64,000 nucleotides of DNA. It comes from Paramacrobiotus metropolitanus (lineage: Eukaryota > Tardigrada > Eutardigrada > Parachela > Macrobiotidae). The DNA is taken from the NCBI RefSeq assembly GCF_019649055.1, contig NW_026570221.1:3968001-4032000 (forward strand), in the 5' to 3' direction. The notes beneath the pieces were generated by a model that was not told the origin of the DNA, made no database searches, and saw only the letters and a list, made by a program, of their open reading frames with translations. Below, piece by piece: positions 34,950 through 46,662 of the stretch; the first letter of the stretch is position 1; each line of letters begins with the position of its first letter. The position numbers were made by a program, and so were the translations under genes.

Positions 34950-35865
34950 CGCACCCGGACAATTGGGAGTGTGACATTTCGCCGCACTCAAACTCGACGC
35001 GCGACTTTTCGCCGCGAAGACATTTCGCCGCCGAACATTCGGACGCTGAGACACTTCGGTTTGGAACATTATGCTTTGAGACATTAATTTTTACCTTTGC
35101 GACATTTCAACGCAAGACGTCTGGTCGCGGACAATTCGTCTTGGGACATTCGAACGATGCGACTTGTTGCCGCAACGTAATTCACCGCGCTTAATTCTCA
35201 CTAATTTTTCAGGTTTTTTTCAAGCTTGTTCTAAGTTTTCTTAGGCTTTCTTGGTCTTTCTTATACTTTCATTGGTCTTCTTATGCTTTTTTAGATTTAC
35301 TTAAATTTCTTGGGTCTCTTAGGTTTTCTAGGTTTCTTAGGTTTCTTAGGTTTCGTAGGGTTCTTAGGTTCCGTAGGTTTCTTAAGCTTCTTAGGTTTCG
35401 TAGGTTTCGTAGTTTTCGTAAGTTTCTTAAGTTTCTTAGGTTTCTTTGGTTTCTTAGGTTTGGTTTCTTAAGCTTCTTAGGTTTCGTAAGTTTCTTAGGT
35501 TTCGTAGGTTTCGTAGGTTTGTAAGTTTCTTAGGTTTATTGGGCTTCTTAGGTTTTTTAGGTTTCTTAGGTTTCCTAGGTTTCTCACGTTGTTCGCTTGA
35601 TTTTTTTTTATTTTTCCGTATTCTGACTTTTGGGGTTAGCTTAGTAAATTATTTATCGGATAGTCGAAATGTCGCTTCGTCGAGATATCCTTGCGGCGAG
35701 ATTTCCTTGCGTCGAAACGGCCATGCGACGGAAAGTCTCGCGGCGTAAAGTCCTACCGACGAAATGTCCTGCGACGAAACGTCGCGAGGCGAATTGGCCT
35801 TGCGGCGAAATGTCTGCGACCGAAAGTCCTGCGGCTAGTTGTCCGCGGCGAAATGTCGCAGTGCC
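34950..35865. mobile_element. foldback (MULE-like) element with 9-bp target duplication
   Basis: Flanked by GTTTGTACC at 34941-34949 and 35866-35874, a 9-bp target duplication. The left arm (to about 35180) is made of degenerate short repeats of GACATTTCGCCGC; the right arm (from about 35665) has the inverse complement GCGGCGAAATGTC repeats. Between them is a pyrimidine-rich tract of TTCTTAGGTTTC-type repeats. Large inverted arms built from short tandem repeats plus 9-bp duplications are typical of Foldback/Galileo and Mutator-like elements. No transposase. Confidence 0.75.
35210..35600 (+). repeat. pyrimidine-rich (TTAGGTTTC)n-type tract
   Basis: Almost purine-poor on the plus strand, with many TTAGGTTTCTTAGG and TAGGTTTCGTAGG units. 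It lies in the middle of the foldback element. The TTAGG motif also resembles the arthropod telomere unit, but the spacing here is 9-12 bp and irregular. Confidence 0.75.
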
Positions 35866-35940
35866 GTTTGTACCGACGATATATCTGTACGCTATAGCCA
35901 CGCGATTACATTTGAAGCTGCACAGTAAATCCATCAGCGC

Positions 35941-36014
35941 GAAACTGATAAATTTCAGGTTGTTTACTCGTATGAACGAAACTGATAAATTTCAGGTTGT
36001 TTACTCGTATGAAC
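35941..36014. repeat. 37-bp perfect tandem duplication
   Basis: Two identical 37-bp units, each beginning GAAACTGATAAATTTCAGG. Confidence 0.9.
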
Positions 36015-36050
36015 GGCATAAGAATTGACGATAACGGTTGGTTAACATGT

Positions 36051-36789
36051 GTAGCCGGCAAGAATGTTGACGTGTTCACGGTTCACGCTGTGAGCATTTT
36101 TGACGGGCGAAAATGCTCACGAATGATATCATGCAGTCGGAATGCAGATTTTTATTGCAGAGCGACTGAAACACCATATTTCGAAACGGATTGTAAATAT
36201 GAGTTTCCGCTGATAAAAATACATTTTCGCTAAAAAAAGCAGTCGTGGTAAATGTCCGGAATGGAATTTAGTGCGCGCACATCTGCTGACATTTGATCCT
36301 TTCGCCCAAGGCGAAACAGTGTCTTGCACTGCTTTTAGTCAGGCTTTACCCAGCAATGCCTACATTAGGTCAATAACCAGGTCCATAACATTTTGCCGTT
36401 TAAAAAAATTAAAAAATGTCAGTAAAAAGTTTGAGGAAGAACGACGAAACAGGTTTTCATTCAAAATCATCCCTTTACATATTTATCACTCGCAATAAAA
36501 TCACCAGAAGACAAAGTAAAATTCTATTTTCAGCACACAACTAGCCGTTTAAATTAAGTTTTTTTATATGGTAATTTACATTTCCTTTATTTTAGCAAGC
36601 GGATGTTGCGCCCACGGAGGGTTTCGAGAGACCAGTATCTAAATGTCATTTTGGTTGTAGAATAGTTTCATCACATCATTTGGTTGCAAAATAGTTTTGC
36701 GACAGTGCAGGTAACCCGTATACCGGCCATTTTTATTCATACAGTGTACTAGTTTCTTTCTGTTCTTCATGTTCTTCTGTACCTACTTC
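36051..36789. other. intergenic
   Basis: No supported gene; a small inverted pair GAGCATTTT / AAAATGCTC near 36091-36118. Confidence 0.4.
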
Positions 36790-37262
36790 GAATACTGTCT
36801 TATATGGGCTCCCCTTATATTACTCTCCCTTATCTGGCCTCCCGGCTAGTTACCAATACCCGTCAAATTATATTCATCGGATTTGTAGCAGAACCCTTTT
36901 CTACTTCTCTCAACCGGATTTACCAGTGAGCACACCAAAGAATTCCGAAATTTCACATCCGAATTATATTTATATAAGTATATTATTTATATATTTTTCT
37001 TTAATTTCAACCGAATTCGCCAATGAACAAACTGAAAAATGCCGAAATTTCATATCAGATTATTTTTTTTATTATCAAATAAGTATTTTAAACAAACCAA
37101 AATTTTCAGTCAGTCATAACACTGATAACAGCTGCGAAAGTGTGAGTAATAACGTAACCGCCCATGTAGAGGGTTGCTCATATTGCTCGGGAGCCCGGAT
37201 AAGGGAGAGTAATATAAGGGGAGCCCATATAAGGCAGTAATCGAAGTATAAATAACGCGGTG
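36790..37262. mobile_element. inverted-repeat element (MITE-like)
   Basis: A segment of about 50 bp at 36790-36845 (CTTATATGGGCTCCCCTTAT..) is repeated in inverse at about 37190-37262 (..ATAAGGGGAGCCCATATAAG). Between them are two imperfect direct repeats of about 95 bp (AACCGGATTTACCAGTGAGC and AACCGAATTCGCCAATGAAC). No ORF and no clear target duplication. Confidence 0.5.
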
Positions 37263-38894
37263 CGCTCTAATCTCTGCAGTGTGCACTTTTGTACAACACA
37301 GAAAACAGATGTTACTTGCATTTACCTTGGATAACCGACGAATAAGGTACATATTTTCTGATAATATATGACTGTATTGTGTAAAGATTGCCCACTTTTG
37401 TATTTTGTACATCATATTATTTTGTGAGTATGGCCGCCGGGCAGGGATGCTCATATTGCAAGATCTACGCGGTAATCGGATACCGCTAACATTTTCCGCT
37501 CTCATAAGCAGATCAGACGCACTTTTACTCTTCATGGCCACATGCAGGCGGTTCATATTACACTCGTGAACATGGGAGCCGGGCAGGGATCTTCACGTTT
37601 GTGAGCACGCGTGCCGGGCCGGGATGTTCACGGCTCCACGCTTATTATTGTACCTATTACCGTACTTATTACTCTAGTGTACGGTAATAGCAGAGTCGTA
37701 ATTAGCAAGGCGCAGCTGCTTCGTTGCAGTGAATTTTGCTAGATGACTGTAGCGCCCCCATATCACGTCGTAGGAACATGCAGCAGTGGCCACTGGCTAG
37801 CCCGCATAGACATGTGTGGCACAATACATTATGGTGCAACCGGCATTCGCAACATGAATTGTATTGTACATGGCAGTAAACAACGTATGAGAAAAACAAC
37901 GTGATAGTTAGTGATAATATACATAATTTGATAAGGTATTCTGTAATCGCTTACTATTGTACTTTATAAAACAATAATTGTAGCATCTAAGCATACCTAC
38001 TATTACACCACCACTTGAGCGCAATAAAACGGGCGCTTTTTAAGTTACGTCTGCTTGAAAACTGAAGGTCCAAGAATCCAGTCGTCCCAAAATGGAAATA
38101 GTACTTATTATGGTAAATGCCAATAATTGATAATTTCATAGTGACAGTATGTATTGTACTATGTAGTGTTATGTACTCATTTACCTTGTTAAATATTTGT
38201 TTAGCCACGCCGGGCGATTAACCTTTAGTCTCACTTCCATCGAATAAATTTCAAATAAAGTAATTTATAAAAACTTGCACCGCGGTAAAAAAGCAATTAA
38301 TTACGGCAAAACACTGCACATCCGCTTCTGCTTTCGCGAAGATACGTTCAGTGAGTAAGCACTGGTTACTATGTACTGCGAGCACTAAGATATTACAGAA
38401 CGTTCAGTACAAATGATTTATCGATTTTGATAACTCATTTATAATTTAATCGAAAATATAATAGTATATCAAGTAAAGTAAGTTTTGGCGAAAAACTAGA
38501 ATGATGATCTTTTCATTTGCATATGTGATGCGTGATACGATCATACGCAGTGTGCAAGAAGATCTTTCGAAAATTTAATAATACGACACACTCCACTCTT
38601 ATGCAGTGGTTAACAGATGCGCGGACGTAAAGATGTCTGTATCCGCAGAAACAAGAAATGGGTGCCATACCTGCGCCTACGAGTGTTGCGCAGTGTATTT
38701 ATGATGCAAACAGGCATAGCGCTTAATGTGGGACAAGCTGAACCGGCAATCTTGCCGATAAAATAATTCGCCAAAATTCAATATTATGTTTTAAAATAAT
38801 GCTTAACCCACCATCTTGTAGAGAATTTAGCGTAGAGTAAACATTTTCTCTGTAGTTTTAAGAAAAACTTATTCCTTTGGTGACGAAACTTTCT
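37263..38894. other. intergenic, left of the giant retrotransposon
   Basis: GGGCAGGGAT..TCA motifs repeat at about 37440, 37572 and 37618. The rest is AT-rich and unrecognised. Confidence 0.4.
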
Positions 38895-39173
38895 TGTGAC
38901 GCTAGCGCTTCTCTGATTGGTCGGCTACTGCCGTTCATTGTGTTCACTGCTGCGCAGTGTATTAGTGTTGTCGAGAGCAGATGGAATTTGGCTCTCTGAG
39001 TGTGATGAACGTCAGTGTGTTTTGATCCTTGATCGAGAACGCTAATAAAGTGTATAACGTAGACTGGATATCGTGCGTTGTGCATTTATTCCCCAAAACG
39101 TCACGTTCTACACTACACGGAGTCCTGTCAGTCTGGGCTTCCGTCCTGGACTCTTTCACAGTCCACGGTTATA
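38895..39173 (+). repeat. 5' LTR
   Basis: Starts TGTGACGC and ends GGTTATA, without the usual CA end. Contains AATAAA at 39044-39049. Identical to the 3' LTR except for one extra T in GCTAGCGC near its start, so insertion was recent. Confidence 0.92.
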
Positions 39174-39185
39174 TGGTAGCAGAGC
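39174..39185 (+). promoter_or_regulatory. primer-binding site, initiator-Met tRNA
   Basis: TGGTAGCAGAGC directly follows the LTR and matches 11 of 12 bases of the complement of the 3' end of animal initiator-Met tRNA. It primes minus-strand DNA synthesis. Confidence 0.8.
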
Positions 39186-40418
39186 CGTGAACAGACGGTT
39201 TCTGAGTTTTTCATCTGTTTGGCGAACGGCCACGATCATCTGTTTGGCGAACGGCCATATTGATCTGGATCACATCGATCTCATTCTACCAGTAAGGCAC
39301 TGGTTTCCTCATCTGAAGCAAGGCGCGCTCATCTATCGGATTGCCAGCACCAAAGGCAGCACTGACTAGAGAGTCTCCTGTAGGAGAACTCGTCGTGCAC
39401 ATCGAAGTCAGACGGTAGACGGCTGCGGTGCAAGACCTCTCCTGTTGGAGAACTTGTACTGTTTCCTTTGCTAGGCAGCGGGCACCTCTTGTTTGGGTCA
39501 AGGCTGTCGGGCACAAGAGCCGAAATGCCACGAGTTGGCAGCACCGAATGAGGTGCCAAGAGATCAGTTTTGCGCTCCACCAAATTGGCTGTAGAGCGAC
39601 CTGCTGGTAGGCTTGACAAGCCCAGCAGAAGGCAGATAAGGTCGGACAGGAAGGCGCCATAACCGTGCGGAATACGGCTGCGCGGGATCGGAGCTGGAGA
39701 AGTAGATCATCTGGATCATCTTTTTGTGGAATCGGACCGGTAGACGGGTAAAATACGTTATTAATTATTGGATTGGTTGAGGCGTAAAAAGCGAAATTCG
39801 TATTGGTCCGTATTGAGCTGAGCTAGACGTAGGCGTAGCTTTTGCACACGACGCGCAAGTCTGGCCGTCGACCTGTGACGTCAGGCAGGTCAGAAAATTT
39901 TAACGGGCACACGTGATTGGTCAGTTAAACGAACTCCGATTGGTCGAAATTTTTAATGGTAAAATCGATCTCCAACGATCTCATAACGATCTCCACAGCA
40001 GTTAAATCGAACTTTTCTTATTGTTAATGATCTTAATTCAGTTAAAGGAAGCCGTTTTTAATTGAATTGAGTTGACCGAAAAGTGACCATCTCCGAGATT
40101 GATCAGATCGAGATCATCAGTGACCTTTGAGATCAGATCAGATCAGATCAGATAGTGACCTTTGTCGATGAGCTGAGATCATCTAATTGAACGGGATATG
40201 AACCCCAAACGATCTTTTCAACAGTTTTATTGATATTAGCAGCTGAACGAGATCATTTTTGAGGCAAACCTCTCGATCTTCTTGTTGAAAAAGTGACCTT
40301 TAAAACCGAACTTGATCGAATCTGAGCAGCTGAAAAGTGATCACAGGGACTTAAAACGATCTCATTATAACGTGTGTGTGAGCAAAATCAACAGGTGCGT
40401 CACAGTTATCCGAACACA
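39186..40418 (+). other. untranslated leader with duplicated hairpins
   Basis: A 22-bp segment (TCATCTGTTTGGCGAACGGC..) is repeated at 39211 and 39236. Two short hairpins of one design, TCTCCTGTAGGAGA (39374-39387) and TCTCCTGTTGGAGA (39438-39451), each followed by ACT(C/T)GT, are candidates for packaging or dimerisation signals. A GATCA pentamer run lies at about 40135-40152. GAGCTAGACGTAGGCGTAG (39821-39839) resembles motifs before ORF3 and ORF4. CAACAG|GTGCGT at 40394/40395 is a possible splice donor just above the gag ATG. Confidence 0.5.
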
Positions 40419-43400
40419 ATGGACAAAGAAGCCATTGAACCGACATCTAACAGTAGTCAGGGGAGCCGTAGCTCTTACGGATCACAGCAAGGCGCACATA
40501 ATCCGTATAAGAAAGATCTGTACCCGTACTCACGTCCAGTTGAGCATGAGAGGAATACCCGAGCACCAAAAGTCCCCGTGAAGAAGGATTCACGTGGGTC
40601 GGAAGCGACATACCAGAAGGCACTCGAAGCAGTGTCCGCTCAGGAAAGCTCCAGCGATGATCTGAAACGATCTTCCGCATCTGCGACGGGAAGCAGTGAG
40701 GTGAACCGGGAGGTCGCCAAAAAGGGGACGAGCTCGGAACGAGCAACGGAAATGGATCCGACATCACAAGAGCACGTAACAGTCCAGGATAAGAAGGAAA
40801 ACCTGGCTGAAACCGATCTTAACGAGCACTCAAAGATCGCATCTGACGATCTTGATGAACTCAAACTGGATGAGCTCACATTGGGAGATGAAACTGGAAC
40901 CGAGGATCTCTTCGAGAGCCCAATGGCATCTGATGAGATAATGTCCAATCGCGGGAACGAAGAATCGTACTTCACAGATGATGAGATGACATTGAATATG
41001 TCGTTTAAAACCGCGATGAAGGAAGCTGATCGAGCTCAGGGAATGACACCCTACGAGGACATCCCCGAAAGTCTGATTGAACGGAATCAGACAGGGAAGA
41101 TCGTCAATGTACGATCTCCGTCTCCGAACAGTCCCACCTTTAATCTGAGAAGACGTGTCAAAGAGTTGGAAATCTCACTGGAGGAAAAGGGAGGCCAAGC
41201 CCTCCAAAAGAAACAGGAATATCAAAATCGATTGGGATCTCTCGCAGCTCGTATCTACGAGTTGGAACAACAGCAGGGCTATTGGAGAACATGGCAACGG
41301 AATGGAAAGTCAGATACGAACGCCAAAAAGAGATCGCGGAAGACAACTTGAAAGTCGCCGATGACAGAGAGATGGAAGGATACATAGCTGTGAACGAACT
41401 TAATGAGAGCATGTCCGAAGAGACAGCCGAAAGGTCACGGCTTATAGCTGAATTGAAGGATCAATGTGATGAACTCCGTAAAACGGCAGATGAAGCTGAA
41501 GCGAAACGAAACGAATACGCGAATAATATGGCCGAAATGACTAAACGGCTATCAGTGGTGAACAAGGACATGTTTAAGCTCAGAAATGATCTGAAAGTAC
41601 GTGATGAGAACATCGAAACCCTTCAAAAAGAGTCAGCAGATCATCAGAAACGAGCTGATGATGCTCTTAGAGTGGCACAAGATCTGAGAGATCTTTTAGC
41701 CACCGAAGGCAAGCGACTCAATGATAACATCAAAAAGGTCACAGAAGAGAATAAGCAGCTTAAAGAAGCTGGTAAAAAAGCGGCCGAAGGGGGCCAAAGA
41801 TGGGAAGATGAAGCACGACGATTAGACACGAAGGTGACAAAAGTCGAACTGGAGAGCAAAGAACATCAGAAAAAGATCCTTCAGTTGACAGATGAGAATA
41901 TAAAACTCAACACGGATATGATCGGTATGACACAGACAGCAATGACCAGGGAGGATGAAGTTACCCAATCGAGGAATCAACTGAAATCTGCAGCTGATGC
42001 ATATGCGCAACTCGAACAGCAAATGAACCAGCTGATTGAACAGATCCAACAGAGGGAAACAGATGAAAAGGAGTTGAACGAGGAAACGATTCAGCGGCAG
42101 AACTTTGCGCACAAGCTCAAACAGGAGCGAGACCAGCTGAAAAAGGAGAATGAGCAGCTCAACCTTCGAATCAGACGTCTCGAAGATGAGAATAAAGGCT
42201 TACAAGTAACGAATAAACACAGGGAAGAACTACTCATGCAAAAAGGAAGTGCAAAGAGAGATACTGCCGATACGCCCCCGCCCAGCTACAGTAAAGCACA
42301 AGAAGCGGGTGGGAGCTTCCACTTCGAGATGCCGCTACGAACGGGTGGCGGCACAGGAAGCTTCAAAGTGGACAAAGATGGGGAAACCTCGGATAACAGA
42401 AATCCGTCGGGTAGTCGCCAACCTCATATGAGCTCAGACGACCCGTCACAGTTCCAACAGCCGATCGAAACCGTGGTCAAAGATGACGCAAATCGCGATG
42501 CACGATCTCCCCGACACGAACATGACGGCAGATATTTCGGGGATTATCGAAATGAACGAAATGACAGAAACGAACGCGATCAACGAAACGATCGAAACGA
42601 AGACCGCAATACAAGAGAGTTCAACAGGTCCATCAGAAATATGGGCCGCAAAACCGATCTTGCGACCTTCGACGGCAACCGCGACGCGGTAAACGGATGG
42701 ATCAGGCTGGTGAAAGAAACGCAACGGACATATGATCTGACAGATGATCAGATGCTGATCGATATCGCCAGTGCCGTCAGAGGACCAGCGAAGATCTGGT
42801 TCGACGGAGAAAGAGATATTGAGGAGGCCGAAGAAGAAGTATATACAGTTACAGAATGGCTGAACAAGTTCAAAGATGAGTTCGGAGATCGTAATGAGGA
42901 AGTCCTCGGCTTACGCGAAGCCATGAATAGGAAATTCAGACCCGGAAAAGAAACACTTGATCAATTTTATCAAGCGATGATGAAATTTAAGGCGAAGAAG
43001 GCCATCAGTGAATTACAGGCAGTTGCGTTCCTGATTGACGGATGTAGAAGTGACAACGATCTCTATAAGGCGCTGAAAACGAAGGGGTTCAAGACGCCTA
43101 CAGAGATCAAGGACTTCTTCCGATCTTGGGCAGCTGGCGAAGACAAATATAAGGTTGTCGAAGGCCAACGCAATCAACCGAATTACGTGACCGTCCGCTC
43201 GGGCCAAGTTGAGATGACACAGAGACAATATGCGGCCTCACCTTCCCAAGTGGAATATCAAACGAGATCGTCAACTCCGACTCACAAGGAGATGACTTTC
43301 ATCGACAGCCAGACTGGGCAGCCGATCTCGTACGCCATGGTCGCCGCGATACAAGCGCAGGCACAGGCAAGACCAGCGGCTCCGGCTAATGTGATGCCGT

Positions 43401-44098
43401 GTCCCCTGAAGGGAGGGGTGCCCCAACAACAAGGAAGGCCCAACTATGGAAACGGAAACGGAAACTGGAACGGTGGCCAACGAAATGGCAACTTCAACCG
43501 AAATCAGGGGCAGGGCAACTTCCAACAGAACAACCGACAAGGGAACTACCAGCAGAATCGAGGCAATTATCAGCCGCAGCAGGGTTCCCGTACAGAATGG
43601 AAGTTCGGCCAAATTGACGGATGGGTCGCCCAGGGCGTGCAGCTGTGTCAAAATTGTGGATTTGGAAACCACGATGCACGGAACTGCATGTTCGCTGGTA
43701 TGCCGCCACACCGGAACCCAAACTTGTTCGCCACAAGGGAATGGCGACGGTTGCGAGATGCGGGCGGCTGGCGACAAGCTGTAGCGAACGGCTACGACCT
43801 GGTTGCCCGATGGGCCCAGTTTAAACAGCAGAACGGTGGCGGCGCCGACCAAGGAAACGGACAAGGCGGCGGCGGCTACAACGGCGGAGGAAGAGGTGGC
43901 TTACGCGGACGAGGTCGCGGCAATGGGCGCGGCAACTTCGGTAACCGGTATGGAGGCAGCTGGCGCGCCAACAGGAATGATGGTGGCGGCGACCAGAACG
44001 CTGGCGGCGCGAACGGCGCTGCCCAAGGAAACGAAAAGTCCAGCAGCAACAGCAGGTGCTGGATCAGGGAAACGGCCAAGATCAGTAGGCGCCGGTGA
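40419..44098 (+). CDS. Gag: coiled coil, PPxY, capsid, CCHC knuckle, RGG tail (one frameshift)
   Basis: The start ATG at 40419 is in good context (MDKEAIEPTSNSSQG). About 310 codons run to 41351 in one frame; the sequence continues in another frame from about 41278 to 44098, giving some 1,200 residues, two to three times a usual Ty3/gypsy Gag. Order: Ser-rich acidic N-terminus; a long coiled coil (41150-42230; heptad-rich, for example LRKTADEAEAKRNEYANNMA); PPPSY (42275-42289), a late-domain type motif; Arg/Asp/Asn-rich repeats; a Retrotrans_gag capsid-like domain (DGNRDAVNGWIRLVK...KIWFDGERD...FRPGKETLDQF); Gln/Asn-rich linker; a CX2CX4HX4C zinc knuckle (43646-43687); and a Gly/Arg-rich RGG tail. 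The break near 41278 is a single-base shift with no obvious slippery site. Confidence 0.85.
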
Positions 44099-46662
44099 GC
44101 CTGCTGATCTCCCTGAACCGAAACCACCGGATAAAGGAGGAACGCAGAATAGTACTGCGCGATCTCCGCAGAATGGTACTGCGAGAGACATGGCTTATAA
44201 GATGCCATTACATCAGTCAAGGGAGATGGCTCAAAAGATGCCACCACATCAACGAAACGAACTGGTTATCGGGAAACCAGTGCAAGTGGACAAAAGGCCA
44301 CTTCCGCAGAATAGTACTGCGAAGTCACCACAGAATGGTACTGTGAGTGAGATGGCTCAAAAGATGCCACCACAGGTGAGGAAAGGACCACCTGCGCAGA
44401 ATGGAACTGCGAAAACACAGCAGAATGGTACTGCTGGGGATCAGCTGGACAATAAGGGGAGATGCAGCGCCGAAAAGTTAAAAGAACGGCGTGCTCAACG
44501 TAATGAGATCATCCGAAAAGCGAACTTGAAGAAGAAGATGGAACAAAAAGAAGCTGAGGAGCAGCATGCCAAGTTCCGAGAGCATCCGCGTAAACAGGGA
44601 AATGACCTGTCACCATCTTCTGTACCAGTGAGAGATCGTGGAGCAAGTGCTAACGCTAAAAGCGATGACGAAAAGATCGTTGCAAAAGGTCAGGAAAAGG
44701 AACTGACACTGCGAAAAGCGCAGCTTACAGAGAGTGGACGAGCACTACGGACCTCCGATGACTCATTGGATGATTGGATGATGCAGTTACGTTACAACGG
44801 AAGCAAATCTGGGGAAACCTCGTCCCAGTGTTCAACGAGATGGAGTATAAGAAGACACTCGTTGACCAGAAGCGAAATGCTCCTCCAACCGATAAACCGC
44901 CGAATTACGGAGAAAAAGTTCCGTTACAAAAGCTACCAAGTGGAGGATTTTCCATGAAACCAACTGAAAGGTCACGGGACTTAACAGAAGCCCTGCAAAA
45001 AGATCCGAATGACAAGTCACCAACTCGGACAGATGGAATGTCGTCGCAGATCGACCCAACGAAAACTAACAATGAGGTATCTGCGAAGGTGTTAGACTGG
45101 ATGACTCAAAATGGATATGAGATGGTCACATATGAGAGATCACCAGATCGGCTGAAAGACAGCGAGAAAGATGAGCTGGAACGAGCTGACCAGATCACAG
45201 ATGAGGTTATTGAGCATCTGCGTGACAAACCAGATGATGTGACATTGCATCAGACCATCTCCGAGGTGATCAAAGATCATACGGAAGTTGCGAAGGGGCA
45301 ACTAAACGAGGTCGAAAAGATCGTCAACGATGAAAAAGCTGCAAAGGAAAAGGGGTGTGAGATGATGAAAAGCTCAAAGGAAAATGAGAAGAGACAATTT
45401 TATGATATCCGAACTGACGTCCCAAGAGGATCGATCATCTGAGCTCGATACTGAAGAAGAACAACACCTTAACGAACGGGCAGGTGCCTTCTTCAGTAGT
45501 TGATATAGATCCGGGACCTGTATCGCTCATCCCAGTTAAATGTACTGTTCGTACGCTCAAAGTACAAAATGGATCGAAGCACAACTTGCCGAAAAGGATT
45601 GAAGCGTACACACATGAGGTCAAAATTGGCGACATAAAGGTTTTGGCGATGTTAGACACTGGTGCAGAAACATCACTGATCAGCCGACCGTTTTGTGAAA
45701 AGAACGGACTTCATGTTTTACCGCTGCCACCAGATCGATTGGTGAGAATTAACGGAATCAGCGGGGCATCAGGCTTCAACGTGACACATTATTGCGTAGC
45801 ACCGGTGACATTGCGGAAACGGACCAGTCAACACTCCTTCTACGTACGACCGAAAACAGATGATGTACAAGTTTTATTGGGACATGATTTCTTGGCGACG
45901 AAGTTCGTCCTGATCGATAATCATGGGGAGGAGGAAGTTGAAGATGAGCCAAAATCAGCTGTTAAAGTTCAAGCCGGAAAGGTCACCGGACTTGTAAAAG
46001 CAGCTAAAATGGATCAAAAGGCTATCCCAGTACCAGAGGCACCGGGAAAGCAGATAATGAACCAACCAAGGGGAGGTTCACCTGCTCAGCTGTCAATAAT
46101 TGAACAGATGGCAGCCATCCAAAAAGAGATCACCATCCGCCTGGGAAGATCATCAGTTAAACCGAAAGAACGGGCAAACGTCGTTCTCCCAGTACCAGAG
46201 GCACCGGGAACGACGAAAGATGATCAAAAGGGAACGGATAAAGATGTCATCCCAGTACCAGAGGCACCGGGAATGATAGATGAAACTCCGTTAACGATGG
46301 AACAGATCGCAGCCATACAAAAGGAGGCAGCTACTGAAGCGAAACGAGCTCTTGTACCTGGAATGGAGTGGGCAAAGTTAATCCCTGTACCAGAGGCACT
46401 GGGAATAAAAGTTGCCAAAGTTTGGAACGATAAGAAGTTCGAAACGGAACTTGAAGCTCCGAAAACGATGACGGAAGACGAACAGGTACTCCTAAGTGAC
46501 ATACGAGATGGAGCAGTTAAACAGTTGAGAGATCAACGAAATGAAAAACAACCGGAGATCATCGAAATCTCATCTGACAAGACTAAGGGACACCGAATCA
46601 CGGTTTTTGGAACACGGAAATTGACGATAGCAATAACCCGTTCGCTTGTCTCGATAAAATGA
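44030..46662 (+). CDS. protease region: repeat-rich linker and aspartic protease (frameshifted)
   Basis: Coding continues past the gag stop in other frames: about 44035-44800, 44800-45430, 45430-45475, then 45475-46600. The first part has tandem QN[SG]TA..PQNGT and MAQKMPP repeats (44150-44440), then a Lys/Glu-rich stretch. The protease has its active site DTGAETSLIS at 45655 and the flap-side partner LLGHDFL at about 45873, as in retroviral-type pepsin-fold dimers that cut Gag-Pol. Downstream are four copies of [IL]PVPEA[PL]G (46024, 46189, 46249, 46384) separated by alternating Lys/Glu segments. The change of frame at about 44035 falls where a gag/pro frameshift would be expected, but the others do not. 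Confidence 0.8.

Larger units (their letters stand above)
34840..36050. repeat. orphan remnant of the secreted-family unit, split by a foldback element
   Basis: 34880-34949 (TTAAGTATTTGTAC..ACTATACTTGATCA-like) and 35866-36050 (ATCAGCGCGAAACTGATAAATTT..) match consecutive parts of the flank seen at 2000-2560 and 11450-11540. The coding copy is missing. The 34950-35865 element sits between the two halves. Confidence 0.55.

Noticed and set aside
35210-35600. TTAGG-containing tract as an internal telomere array
   Set aside because: Spacing is irregular at 9-12 bp and the tract lies inside a foldback element.
46659-46662. ATGA overlap between the protease frame and the next frame, resembling coupled translation
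   Set aside because: The downstream frame is coding-like well before the ATG (DDSNNPFACLDK), so the true event is a frameshift near 46600 and the overlap is chance.
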